Source of the DNA: Natrinema soli
GTDB taxonomy: Archaea; Halobacteriota; Halobacteria; Halobacteriales; Natrialbaceae
NCBI RefSeq assembly: GCF_028618695.1
Contig: NZ_JAQIVI010000646.1
Location: 1-25,348 of the forward strand
Direction: 5' to 3'
DNA: 25,348 bases
The notes under the pieces were generated by a model that worked only from the letters and a program-made list of their open reading frames with translations, was not told the DNA's origin and did no database searches. A program made the translations under genes and the position numbers. Shown piece by piece: positions 7,922 to 15,661 of this stretch. Position 1 is the first letter of the stretch, and every line of letters starts with the position of its first letter.

Positions 7922-9030
7922 TGACCGATCCGAGTGATTCCACCGATCCGACGGACGCGACGGGAACGAACCGATCCGGAGACATCAACGACGCCGGAGA
8001 CGGCGACGACGAATCACCGCGAGATCCCGCGCTGTGTCGCCCCGACGGCGGCGAGCCGACGGACCGGTCCGCGGGCCGCCCCGACGGCGGCACGAACGTC
8101 CTCAAGGACGGCCGCGAGGCGGAACTCGATCGGAGCCCGCTCCAGCAGTGGGTCGCCGACTCCATCTCCCACCCCGAGCGGGTGTACCGCGCGATGTTCT
8201 ACGTCGCAGCGATCTTCTTCCTCTTTACGACCCTGTTTCCCTTCTACTGGCTGCTCATGGTCGCGCTGACGCCCGAGGGACAGCTCCAGGACATCGTCTT
8301 CACCCCCAACGGCTTCAATCCCGGCGCGTTCATCGAGGTCTTCCAGGTCGTCCCATTCCACGTCTACATGTTCAACAGCTTCGTGATCGCGCTGGCCTCG
8401 ACGATCGTCGTCCTCGTCATCGCTAGCCTCGCGGGCTATGCTTTCGGCCGCCTCGAGTTCCCCGGCCGGACGCCGCTCATGTTGCTCGTGTTGATCATCT
8501 CTTTCTTCCCGCCAGCGGCCTTCTTCATCCCGCTGAACGACCTCTTTAACACCTCGTTTTTCTTCCTCGAGCCCATCACGGGCGACGGGACGCTCTACAA
8601 CACGCCGTTCGCCCTCGTGACGCCGCTGTCGGCGATCTTCATGCCGCTGGCGATCTTCATCCTCACGACGTTCTACTCGCAGATCCCGGACGGCCTCGAG
8701 GACGCGGCCCGCGTCGAGGGGACGACTCGGCTGGGCGCGCTGTTCCGCGTCATCATCCCGCTGTCGGCACCCGGCGTCGCGACCGCCGGCGTGCTGACGT
8801 TCATCGCGGTCTACAACGAGTTCTTCTTCTCGTTCCTGATGACGGATGGCCAGCCCGAGAACTGGGCGCCGATCCTCGACGGTATTCTCGCCTATCAGGG
8901 GCAGTACCAGGTGTTGTACAACCTCATGGCCGCGGCGAGCATCCTCGGGGTCATCCCCGTCGCGATCCTCGTGGTCATCGCACAGGAAAAGATCGTCAGC
9001 GGACTGACTGCCGGCGCACTCAAAGAGTAA
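7921..9030 (+). CDS. Sugar ABC transporter permease (MalG-like)
   Basis: This 369-residue permease is the second membrane subunit of the importer. The first 80 residues or so are a long, low-complexity, acidic leader rich in D, S, T, G and P. Membrane segments start at AMFYVAAIFFLFTTLFPFYW (about residue 91). The EAA loop, GLEDAARVEGTTRLGALFRV, lies at about residues 258-277. The reading frame stays open far upstream, inside the previous gene, but the ATG at 7921 follows the previous TGA with a one-base overlap and is the natural start. It ends four bases before the ATPase gene. Confidence 0.93.
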   Translation: MTDPSDSTDPTDATGTNRSGDINDAGDGDDESPRDPALCRPDGGEPTDRSAGRPDGGTNVLKDGREAELDRSPLQQWVADSISHPERVYRAMFYVAAIFFLFTTLFPFYWLLMVALTPEGQLQDIVFTPNGFNPGAFIEVFQVVPFHVYMFNSFVIALASTIVVLVIASLAGYAFGRLEFPGRTPLMLLVLIISFFPPAAFFIPLNDLFNTSFFFLEPITGDGTLYNTPFALVTPLSAIFMPLAIFILTTFYSQIPDGLEDAARVEGTTRLGALFRVIIPLSAPGVATAGVLTFIAVYNEFFFSFLMTDGQPENWAPILDGILAYQGQYQVLYNLMAAASILGVIPVAILVVIAQEKIVSGLTAGALKE

Positions 9031-9034
9031 CACA

Positions 9035-10222
9035 ATGGCACGAGTACGACTCGAGAACATCACGAAACGGTACGGAGAGGAAACGGCGGTCGAGGACGTC
9101 AGCCTCGAGGTCGAAGACGGCGAGTTCGTCACGTTCGTCGGCCCCTCGGGCTGCGGGAAGTCGACGACGATGGAGACCGTCGCGGGGCTGACGGCGCCCT
9201 CGGAGGGACGGGTGTACATCGGCGACGACGACGTCACCGACCTCGCCCCGAAAGATCGCGGCGTCGCGATGGTCTTCCAGAACATCGCCCTGTTCCCCCA
9301 CATGGACGTCTACGAGAACATCTCCTTCGGACTCCGGCTCCGGAAGTACGACGACGAAGAGGTCCGGCGTCGCGTCGAGCAGGCCGCCGACATCGTCCAA
9401 CTCGAGGGGATGCTCGACCGGATGCCGGCGGAGATGTCCGGCGGCCAGCAACAGCGAGTCGGCATCGCCCGCGCGATCGTTCGCAACCCGGACGTGTTCC
9501 TGATGGACGAGCCGCTGGCGAACCTCGACGCGAAGCTGCGGGTCCACATGCGGACCGAGCTCCAGCGCCTCCACCGGGAACTCGACGCGACGGTCATCTA
9601 CGTCACCCACGATCAGGCCGAGGCGATGACGATGTCCAACCGGATCGCCGTCCTGAACGACGGCAAACTCCAGCAGATCGCTCCGCCGCTCGTCTGTTAC
9701 AACGAACCGACGAACCTGTTCGTCGCGGGCTTCATCGGCTCGCCGTCGATGAACTTCGTCGAGGGCGAACTCGTCGAAAACGGCCTCGAGACGAACAACT
9801 TCGCCGTCGATCTCGATCCGACGCGGATTCCGGACGTGACGGTCGGCGACGCCGTCACGCTGGGGGTCAGGCCGGAGGACGTCCATCTAACCCGATACGC
9901 CGACTCGCTCGCCGCGCCGACGGCACCGATCGACGCCCGGACCGACGTCATCGAGCCGATGGGAGACGAGGTCTTCGTCTACCTGTTACTCGCCGAGGCC
10001 GCGGCGGGGTCGATGGAGCAAGATCCCGCGACGTCACCGAACCAGCTGCTGATGAGCGTCACCCCCGACACGGATATCGAAGCGAATCAGGACGTCGACG
10101 TCGTGCTGGATCGATCGAAGATTCACCTCTTCGATACCGCCTCCGGCGAGGCGCTGGTCCACGGCCTGACGGATCTTCCCGATCGCGAGCCTGGTACGAC
10201 CCCGACGGAAGCGGATAGCTAA
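9035..10222 (+). CDS. ABC transporter ATP-binding subunit, MalK/UgpC type
   Basis: This 395-residue ATPase powers the importer on the cytosolic face. It shows Walker A GPSGCGKST at about residues 36-44, a Q-loop MVFQNIALFPHM, the signature MSGGQQQR at about 134, and Walker B VFLMDEPLANLD just after. The H-loop is VTHDQAEAMT. A C-terminal TOBE-type domain follows from about residue 240, as in carbohydrate-uptake (CUT1) ATPases. Here the C-terminal domain contains an insertion rich in A, E and G (LLLAEAAAGSMEQDPATSPN) that looks haloarchaeal. It is the fourth and last gene of the tightly packed transporter operon and starts four bases after the second permease. Confidence 0.95.
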   Translation: MARVRLENITKRYGEETAVEDVSLEVEDGEFVTFVGPSGCGKSTTMETVAGLTAPSEGRVYIGDDDVTDLAPKDRGVAMVFQNIALFPHMDVYENISFGLRLRKYDDEEVRRRVEQAADIVQLEGMLDRMPAEMSGGQQQRVGIARAIVRNPDVFLMDEPLANLDAKLRVHMRTELQRLHRELDATVIYVTHDQAEAMTMSNRIAVLNDGKLQQIAPPLVCYNEPTNLFVAGFIGSPSMNFVEGELVENGLETNNFAVDLDPTRIPDVTVGDAVTLGVRPEDVHLTRYADSLAAPTAPIDARTDVIEPMGDEVFVYLLLAEAAAGSMEQDPATSPNQLLMSVTPDTDIEANQDVDVVLDRSKIHLFDTASGEALVHGLTDLPDREPGTTPTEADS

Positions 10223-10420
10223 GCCGTCCAGAGCGGACAGCGAGGCTATGCATGGGTTCGAGCGCGACGTTCTCGGGTCACCGCGGTCAGTCACGGTCCA
10301 TCCCGCCGTTGTCAGTTGGCGACGGACCGAAGTTGCTCGAGCCAAAGGATTCGATATAGCGGTACAGAGTGTATTGGACTGAAACGAAACGAACGCTGGC
10401 AGTTCCAGAACCACAGGGAA

Positions 10421-11506
10421 ATGACATTGAATCGATCGGATATTAAAACCGGCATCGTTGGGCTGGGAAACATCGGCCAGTACCACGCCGAGCGACTCGT
10501 GGACCTCGGCGTTACACTGGCCGGCGGAATGGACGTCGCCGCCGAAGCGCGAACGCGCTTTGCCAGACGATACGATGTCGACGTCTACGACGATCACCGC
10601 GAGTTGTACAACACCGTCGACGCCGTCATCATCACGACGCCGAACAAGTACCACGAGGAGTACGCGGTCGACGCCCTCGAGCGCGATCTCCACGTCCTAC
10701 TCGAGAAACCACTGGGCCACTCCATCGAAAGCGCAGAGCGGATCGCCGACGCCGCAGCCGTGTCCCAAGGCGACGCGATGGTCGGGTTCAACAATCGGTT
10801 CGCGAATACGGTCCAAATCGTGAAAAACCGCATCGAGCAGGGCGAACTCGGCGATATTTCCCACGTCGAAGCGAACTACGTCCGGCGGCGCGGTATTCCG
10901 GGGCGCGGGTCGTGGTTCACCCGGAGGCAGATCGCCGGGGGCGGCGCGCTCATCGATCTCGGCGTCCACGCCATCGACCTCGCGCTGTATCTGCTCGGCT
11001 ACCCCGACGTGACGGAAGTAAGCGGCGTCGCACGGAGCGAGTTCGGTTCCCGCGAAGAGTACGCCTATCTCGACATGTGGGCGGACGACGCGGGACCGGA
11101 CGGCTTCGACGTCGACGACTCCGCCAGCGCCTTCATCCGCTGTGCGGGGAATCGAACGATTTCGCTCGAGGTCGCGTGGGCGACTAACCGACCGGCGACC
11201 CACGAGTTCGTCGCCCGCGGGACCGACGCGGCAGCCCGGTTCGACCTTCTCGAGGGCGACCTCTCCATCTATTCGGCGAGCAAGGTCGGTCCCGACCACC
11301 TCGAGGATACGACGATCGAAACGCGGCAGAACGATACCCACACGGACGAACAGCGGGAGTTTTTCGACCGGATCGTCGGGGATGACGGGCCCGACAACAG
11401 CGTCGAGGAGGCGCTCACGGTCCAGCGGATCATCGACGGCATCTACCGCTCGAGCGAGGAAGCACGGACGTACACGATCGACGAAGTAAACGATTCGAGC
11501 GAATAG
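10421..11506 (+). CDS. Gfo/Idh/MocA-family sugar oxidoreductase
   Basis: This 361-residue NAD(P)-dependent dehydrogenase acts in the cytosol. The N-terminal Rossmann motif is GIVGLGNIGQYHAERL at about residues 11-26. EKPLG at about 95-99 holds the conserved lysine. GGGALIDLGVHAIDLALYLL from about 172 carries the D-x3-H pair that forms the active site in this family. Members oxidise hydroxyls of sugars or inositols, or reduce the ketones. I start at the ATG at 10421 (MTLNRS); an upstream in-frame ATG at 10316 adds 35 residues without any conserved pattern. A 198-bp spacer separates it from the transporter, so it probably has its own promoter, but it lies in the same direction and likely acts on the imported sugar or a product. 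Confidence 0.92.
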   Translation: MTLNRSDIKTGIVGLGNIGQYHAERLVDLGVTLAGGMDVAAEARTRFARRYDVDVYDDHRELYNTVDAVIITTPNKYHEEYAVDALERDLHVLLEKPLGHSIESAERIADAAAVSQGDAMVGFNNRFANTVQIVKNRIEQGELGDISHVEANYVRRRGIPGRGSWFTRRQIAGGGALIDLGVHAIDLALYLLGYPDVTEVSGVARSEFGSREEYAYLDMWADDAGPDGFDVDDSASAFIRCAGNRTISLEVAWATNRPATHEFVARGTDAAARFDLLEGDLSIYSASKVGPDHLEDTTIETRQNDTHTDEQREFFDRIVGDDGPDNSVEEALTVQRIIDGIYRSSEEARTYTIDEVNDSSE

Positions 11507-11651
11507 CCGCGTTTGGTCCGTCGTTCGCCACCGAGACCGACCGGTACGAGCCGATAGCTACGCTGATAGAACCGAAACGCGAACGGGTCGCCGCACCGAC
11601 GGGGCGATTTCGTGCACGACGTTTACGGCGCGGAGCCACCAACGGTCGGAC

Positions 11652-11897
11652 ATGGAAACGCCTCCCGAACTGAAAGACGTCGCCGACGACGGGGACGAGA
11701 TCACGATCAGTAACCGCGAGTACGATGACGAGAGCGTCATCGCCGTGGATTTCGGTCCGACCGGCGAGCACCCAACGGTCGACGTCGTCGACGACACGGC
11801 GATCGTCACCGTCGGCGGGAGACAGTTCGAGTTCGACGTGCCGACGGGAGCGAGCGACGTGACCGTCAACGACGGGATTCTGACGATCAAAAGCTGA
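11652..11897 (+). CDS. Small Hsp20-like protein (DUF7127-like)
   Basis: This 81-residue very acidic protein is predicted to be nearly all beta strand. The ending DVPTGASDVTVNDGILTIKS resembles the last strands of alpha-crystallin/Hsp20 domains, where an N-G-I-L-x-I/V motif is typical. The full Hsp20 domain is about 90-100 residues plus tails, so this is a minimal version. I recall similar haloarchaeal proteins annotated DUF7127 but cannot check. A TTTAC sequence about 30 bases upstream could be its TATA-like box. It sits between the dehydrogenase and isomerase genes of the sugar block without evident functional link. Confidence 0.7.
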   Translation: METPPELKDVADDGDEITISNREYDDESVIAVDFGPTGEHPTVDVVDDTAIVTVGGRQFEFDVPTGASDVTVNDGILTIKS

Positions 11898-11964
11898 CCC
11901 CTTCGGGTACGACCGTCCGATACCGGGATGAAGCACTGCGACGACCGATGCTCGCCGGCCCTCG

Positions 11965-11970
11965 TTTTAT
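11965..11970 (+). promoter_or_regulatory. TATA-like box for the sugar isomerase gene
   Basis: TTTTAT lies 26-31 bases before the ATG at 11996, matching the position of a haloarchaeal TATA box for a leaderless transcript. It also argues against the longer in-frame start at 11948, which would place the promoter inside the coding region. Confidence 0.5.
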
Positions 11971-11995
11971 TGCTCCGGCAGTGATCGCCTTTCCC

Positions 11996-12964
11996 ATGGA
12001 GATCGGTGTTCATACCCCACCGCTGGCCGACGAACCGCTCGAGAGCGCGCTCCCTTACCTCGACGGGATCGGCGTCGGAACGATCGAGCCGGGCGTCGGC
12101 GGCCATCCTGGCCAGGATCACATTACGCGGGCCGAGTATCTCGACAACGAGACCAGGCAGGCCGAACTCCGCGACCTGCTCGCGGAGTACGAGATGCGGA
12201 TCAGCGCGCTCGCGACCCACAACAACCCGCTCCATCCGGACGACGAGCGGGCCGAGGAAGCCGACACCGAACTCCGGGAGGCGATCCGCCTGGCCGCCCA
12301 GCTCGAGGTCGAAACCGTCACCTGTTTCTCGGGACTCCCGGCGGGCAGTCCGACCGACGAGACCCCGAACTGGATCACCGCGCCCTGGCCGCCCCAACAC
12401 GCTGAGGCCCTCGAGTACCAGTGGGAGCGGGCCGTCGACTACTGGGGCGAGATCGCTGACCACGCCGACAATCACGGGGTCGACGTGGCGATCGAGATGC
12501 ACCCGAACATGCTGGTCTACGAGCCCCACGGGATGGCGCGGCTGCGCGAAGAGACGGGCGACCGGATCGGCGCGAACTTCGATCCCTCACACCTCTACTG
12601 GCAGGGGATCACGATCACCGACGCGATCCGATATCTGGGCGAACGCGAGGCGATCCACCACGTCCACGCCAAGGACACCAGAATTTACGACGCTCAGGCC
12701 CGCGAAAAGGGAGTACTTGATACGACGCCGTACACCGACGAGCCGAATCGGTCCTGGCTCTTCCGATCGGTCGGCTACGGCCACGGCGAAGCTCACTGGA
12801 AAGACATCGTTTCGACGCTCCGAATGGTCGGTTACGACGGCGCCCTGAGCATCGAACACGAGGACTCGCTGACCAGCTCCCGGGAGGGCCTCGAGAAGGC
12901 GGTCGACCTGCTCGATCGGGCGGTCTTCGAAACGCAACCTGGGGAGGCACACTGGGCCGAATGA
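11996..12964 (+). CDS. Sugar phosphate isomerase/epimerase family TIM-barrel protein
   Basis: This 322-residue protein has the xylose-isomerase-like TIM barrel (AP endonuclease 2 superfamily). Probable metal ligands sit at strand ends: the glutamate of IEMHPN (about residue 166), aspartate and histidine of FDPSHLYW (about 195), the histidine of HVHAKD (about 221) and the glutamate of LSIEHEDS (about 285). Family members isomerise or epimerise sugars, keto-sugars or inosose using a divalent metal. Together with the Gfo/Idh oxidoreductase and the ABC transporter this suggests a small sugar-catabolic set. It could equally be an endonuclease-IV-like or hydroxypyruvate-isomerase-like enzyme, though the sugar context makes that less likely. 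The ATG at 11996 is preferred because of the TATA-like box. Confidence 0.9.
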   Translation: MEIGVHTPPLADEPLESALPYLDGIGVGTIEPGVGGHPGQDHITRAEYLDNETRQAELRDLLAEYEMRISALATHNNPLHPDDERAEEADTELREAIRLAAQLEVETVTCFSGLPAGSPTDETPNWITAPWPPQHAEALEYQWERAVDYWGEIADHADNHGVDVAIEMHPNMLVYEPHGMARLREETGDRIGANFDPSHLYWQGITITDAIRYLGEREAIHHVHAKDTRIYDAQAREKGVLDTTPYTDEPNRSWLFRSVGYGHGEAHWKDIVSTLRMVGYDGALSIEHEDSLTSSREGLEKAVDLLDRAVFETQPGEAHWAE

Positions 12965-12976
12965 ACCGAAACGGGG

Positions 12977-13285
12977 CTACTCGCCGATCGGACTGTTGAC
13001 GGAGTCTCCGGCCGAGCGATCGCGAATCTCGACGTCGCTGCCGTCGCGAACGACTATGTCGTAGCCCTCGTACTCGAGTCGGACCACCACGCTGCTGGCG
13101 GTATCGGCGGTGGTGGTGAACAGTTCGTCGAGCGCTTCCGGGTTGACGACCGTAAACAGCGGGTCGTACGCCGGCGGCTCAACATCGGTGACGTCGACGC
13201 ATTCGCGCGCTGCGATGGCCTCGATGATGGCCTGGGTCGGCGGAACCGTCCCGTGAGGTGTCGACGTATTGTCCAGATAGGACAT
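12977..13285 (-). CDS. HalOD1 output-domain protein
   Basis: This 102-residue protein is recognisable as a stand-alone HalOD1 domain, a haloarchaeal output module often found next to or fused with response regulators. The diagnostic pattern is IIEAIAARECVDVTDVEPPA, then YDPLFTVVNPEALDELF and a final strand pair, SSVVVRLEYEGYDIVVRDG. The molecular role of HalOD1 is not established. I start at the ATG at 13285 (MSYLDN); the frame extends to 13336 but the added 17 residues are hydrophobic and overlap an A/T-rich promoter region (TATATAC near 13328). It converges with the isomerase gene with only 12 bases between stops. Confidence 0.85.
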   Translation of the reverse strand: MSYLDNTSTPHGTVPPTQAIIEAIAARECVDVTDVEPPAYDPLFTVVNPEALDELFTTTADTASSVVVRLEYEGYDIVVRDGSDVEIRDRSAGDSVNSPIGE

Positions 13286-13419
13286 ACCTGTCTCTTTGAT
13301 AGTCCCGCTGATAAGGATGATGGCAAATATATACAAATAAGAACCACCAGTAATATCCTCCGTTGCGGTTGATTACTGAAACGAAAACCGAACGGACACT
13401 CACTCGAGGAACTGTGTGA

Positions 13420-13574
13420 CTATAGTAGCCACTGAACGTCACTGCACACCCGAACGACGGGAGCACGGTTCGGAGATGTGCGGTTCGGAGCGACGCGCGG
13501 TTCGGAGCGAACAGAGTGAGCGAGAACCGCGGACTGTGCAGTCCGTGTGCGAATTGTTTCAGTTGTTACTATAG
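13420..13574. mobile_element. MITE-like element with inverted ends, 155 bp
   Basis: The left end, CTATAGTAGCCACTGAA, and the inverse of the right end, CTATAGTAACAACTGAA, agree at 15 of 17 positions, and both continue into a GCACAC motif some 8 bases further in. The interior has no credible gene. It carries three copies of CGGTTCGGAG (13466, 13481 and 13498), a matching inverse GAACCG at 13524, and a perfect short hairpin GGACTG/CAGTCC at 13531-13544. I recall similar ends on haloarchaeal insertion sequences and their non-autonomous derivatives, but cannot name the parent. No clean target duplication is visible at the borders. It lies in the 421-bp spacer between the HalOD1 and membrane-protein genes, which otherwise holds only promoter-like A/T-rich sequence. 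Confidence 0.65.
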
Positions 13575-13630
13575 AGGACTCGCGCCGTCAGGATCGAGAC
13601 GCAACCGATCGGGACGCGTTCTGATCGCAG

Positions 13631-13647
13631 AAGGGATCGCATCCCTT
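13631..13647 (-). terminator. Perfect short hairpin downstream of the membrane-protein gene
   Basis: AAGGGAT and ATCCCTT form a 7-bp perfect stem with a 3-base loop, about 60 bases past the stop of the minus-strand gene at 13707. There is no T-run, so its role as a terminator is only a guess; haloarchaeal termination usually depends on T-tracts. Confidence 0.25.
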
Positions 13648-13706
13648 GAAATGGCGAAGAGATCACCCTGCAACGATGGAAGAGGCCCAAATTGGCGCGG
13701 GTCAGA

Positions 13707-14147
13707 TCAGTTATCCGCGTTCGACGGACTGACGAGATGATCGACCGCCGAGCGAAAGCCCGGACTCTCGCAGTACCACAGCCAACAGCCGACACCGGCG
13801 GTAAACAGTGAGCCTGCGATCATCCCGCCCGTCGCGGCCAGATACGCGGTCGATCCATCGCCGGTGACCGTGAAGACGTTCGCGGGGTTGTCGTGAATGA
13901 AGAAGAAGTACACGACGAACCACGCGTCCGTGAGCAGCGTCGAAACCAGCACCGGCGCGCCGTACGCGTAGTTGTGCGCCCAGATCAGGCCGATCGCAAC
14001 CAGCGGCCCGAGCAGTCCGACGATGGCGATAAACGCCGGTTGCCCCTGCGTGAGCGGGGCATCAACCGTCGACAGCCCCATTCCGAACAACCCACAGAGC
14101 ACGAGGTAGATGAGAAACGGCGTCGTGACGATGAGTCGTTGATCCAC
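13707..14147 (-). CDS. Four-helix integral membrane protein of unknown function
   Basis: This 146-residue protein has four hydrophobic segments: TTPFLIYLVLCGLFGMGLS, FIAIVGLLGPLVAIGLIWAH, LVSTLLTDAWFVVYFFFIH, and YLAATGGMIAGSLFTAGVGC. It has short polar ends and no recognisable catalytic motif. I do not recognise the family beyond a haloarchaeal membrane protein. The start must be the GTG at 14147, because an in-frame stop lies only four codons further upstream (14160-14162) and no ATG is available between. It stands alone; the MITE-like element lies downstream of its 3' end. Confidence 0.75.
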   Translation of the reverse strand: MDQRLIVTTPFLIYLVLCGLFGMGLSTVDAPLTQGQPAFIAIVGLLGPLVAIGLIWAHNYAYGAPVLVSTLLTDAWFVVYFFFIHDNPANVFTVTGDGSTAYLAATGGMIAGSLFTAGVGCWLWYCESPGFRSAVDHLVSPSNADN

Positions 14148-14393
14148 ATCGTATCGTGGTCACCTATTCATCTTAACTGTTATTACCAGTGACTCGATCG
14201 GGAGGCAGGTCGAACGGACGACCGACGATCCGGTTCGGTACGAATCCGCCGGCGAGGATCGGCGAACCACGAGCGCCGACCGAGAGTATAGGGACCGATT
14301 ACCGCGGAAATCGGACATCGACGATGTATCGGCTCTCGTGTAATTCATAGTACGGAGAGAATAACGAATTGTGATATTCGCAACTGAACGGCC

Positions 14394-14582
14394 ATGAGGG
14401 GTCAGGAACGACCGTCCGATACCGCACAGTCGATGATTCGGAACGCGCTCGAGTCGGTCTTGCGTCGAAGCGGCGATCAGACGGTCATCGAGGAGTGCCG
14501 GCGCTGTGGCACGACGCTCGAGTCGGTGTCGACGTGTCCGTCCTGTGGCGGAAGCGACATCGTCGAATATCGGATCCGGTAA
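14394..14582 (+). CDS. Small zinc-ribbon protein, 62 residues
   Basis: After about 30 mostly helical N-terminal residues (SMIRNALESVLRRSG), the protein has a compact zinc ribbon, ECRRCG at about 34-39 and CPSCGG at about 48-53, and ends in IVEYRIR. The layout resembles many small haloarchaeal ribbon proteins of unknown role. The next gene on the minus strand is convergent, with 41 bases between stops. No further function can be assigned. Confidence 0.7.
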   Translation: MRGQERPSDTAQSMIRNALESVLRRSGDQTVIEECRRCGTTLESVSTCPSCGGSDIVEYRIR

Positions 14583-14623
14583 CGACCGCCCGCGAGCGGC
14601 GAGCGATTGGGATCACTGGAGAG

Positions 14624-15331
14624 TCACTGCGAGCCGACGGGAATCCCATCCGTATCGATCGCATCTCGTCGGCCGTCGAGTACCGCGAACCGCTCGCCGC
14701 GGCGCGATTCGAGCCAGTAGAGGAGACGTTCAGCCCACTCGAGTTTGTGGGCCTTCGCGGGGTCGACCGCCGGATCGTCGAGATCCCAGCCGACGAACTC
14801 GAGGCGCGCGGCGCCGACGTGGTCGGCGAGAAACGCCGCGCGGTCGCCGTCGGTGAAGCCGCCGACGTTTCGGACCGGTCCGCGGGGTGCGGCTTGCGTC
14901 GTCGGGAGGACGTACGCACCGTCGCAATCGGGGACGACGTCGCGAATCGCCGCGAGATTATCACCGTGGCCGTGGACCGCGACCGGAACGCCCTGAGTCG
15001 TGAGTCGTTCGACGGTGTCGGGGTTCTTGTCGAGATCGGTCACCATGCAGTCGACGTCGATGCTGTGGCTCGCGAGCGTATCGACGGCCGTCGACGCGGC
15101 GACGACGACGTCCGCATCGCGCGCTCGCTCGAGGTCCCGATCGGTCTCGAGCGACGGGCCGGCTCCGGCGATAGCGGCGGTCGCTCCGCCGACGAACGAG
15201 AGGTCGGCGAGGTCGAACGAATCCTCGAGAACCGCTGCGAGGAGATCGCGCCCTCGTTCGTCACCGGCGCGATCGTAGCCGAAATCGCTGCAAATCGTCT
15301 CGTAGACGGGCTCCCACTCGTCGAACTCCAT
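14624..15331 (-). CDS. mptE: 6-hydroxymethyl-7,8-dihydropterin diphosphokinase, archaeal MptE type
   Basis: This 235-residue protein matches the archaeal MptE family (DUF115-like fold), which transfers diphosphate from ATP to 6-hydroxymethyl-dihydropterin in folate/pterin synthesis, replacing bacterial FolK. Visible motifs are GAGPSLET at about residues 56-63, VAASTAVDTLASHSIDVDCM, VTDLDKNPDTV at about 97-107, VAVHGHGDN at about 117-125 and VGGFTDGDRAAFLADH further on. The start is the ATG at 15331 (MEFDEW); the frame is open for another 87 codons upstream, but that part is low-complexity and overlaps the spacer hairpins. folP, which uses the product of this reaction, is the next gene upstream on the same strand, so the two steps are neighbours. 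Confidence 0.92.
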   Translation of the reverse strand: MEFDEWEPVYETICSDFGYDRAGDERGRDLLAAVLEDSFDLADLSFVGGATAAIAGAGPSLETDRDLERARDADVVVAASTAVDTLASHSIDVDCMVTDLDKNPDTVERLTTQGVPVAVHGHGDNLAAIRDVVPDCDGAYVLPTTQAAPRGPVRNVGGFTDGDRAAFLADHVGAARLEFVGWDLDDPAVDPAKAHKLEWAERLLYWLESRRGERFAVLDGRRDAIDTDGIPVGSQ

Positions 15332-15552
15332 GCTCGTTCTCGTCGCGCTATCGGTTTGTGTGTTCGGTCTCGATCCTGCGCTCCTGGTCATCGAGCGTGG
15401 GCTCCTGCTCATTGGATCTGTGCGACCGATCGACGAGCGTGGGATATCAACCGGCACGTCGACTTCCTCGCGTGGGCAATGAAGCCGGTACTGTGTGCCG
15501 TGAAGGACGATCGCAATACGCCGGTTGGGAGTCGTCACTGGTCGGCGTAAGA

Positions 15553-15620
15553 CCACAATAATTCCGTGTTGTGGGCCGGGGGTCGCCTCCAAAGTACCCC
15601 TACCCGGGAGGCCGCCCGGC
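15553..15620 (-). ncRNA. Candidate structured RNA or leader element: two abutting hairpins
   Basis: In the 330-bp spacer between folP and mptE two hairpins touch with no base between them. Read on the plus strand, 15553-15574 pairs CCACAA with TTGTGG around a 10-base loop. 15575-15620 is a nested hairpin: an outer stem GCCGGG/CCCGGC (15575-15580 with 15615-15620), a small asymmetric internal loop, and an inner stem GCCTCC/GGAGGC (15585-15590 with 15607-15612) closing a 16-base loop. All four stem halves are perfect 6-bp matches. The strand is unproven; I give minus because both flanking genes run that way. It starts about 220 bases before the mptE ATG. A TATA-like sequence is not obvious. It is not a tRNA, and I could not match it to a known riboswitch. 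The rest of the spacer (15332-15552) shows nothing clear. Confidence 0.4.
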
Positions 15621-15661
15621 GTCCAGTCTCCCTTTTCGAAGCATCCGGCATAAGCTTTCTC

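Noticed and set aside
8014..9303. A 429-codon open frame on the minus strand opposite the second permease and ATPase
   Set aside because: The translation is a charged D/E/R-rich run without motifs, while the plus strand encodes well-supported permease and ATPase genes.
13466..13507. Three copies of CGGTTCGGAG as a CRISPR-like array
   Set aside because: The copies are only 10 bases long with spacers of 5-7 bases, far from CRISPR dimensions, and sit inside a MITE-like element.
13516..13740. A 74-codon open frame across the right end of the MITE-like element
   Set aside because: It crosses the inverted repeat border and runs antisense into the membrane-protein gene; the translation shows no family pattern.
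15553..15620. tRNA, tetrahydrofolate riboswitch or H/ACA guide RNA
   Set aside because: No cloverleaf or CCA-type acceptor, no match to the tetrahydrofolate riboswitch core that I can recall, and neither a K-turn nor a guide pocket is visible. It is kept only as an unnamed structured candidate.
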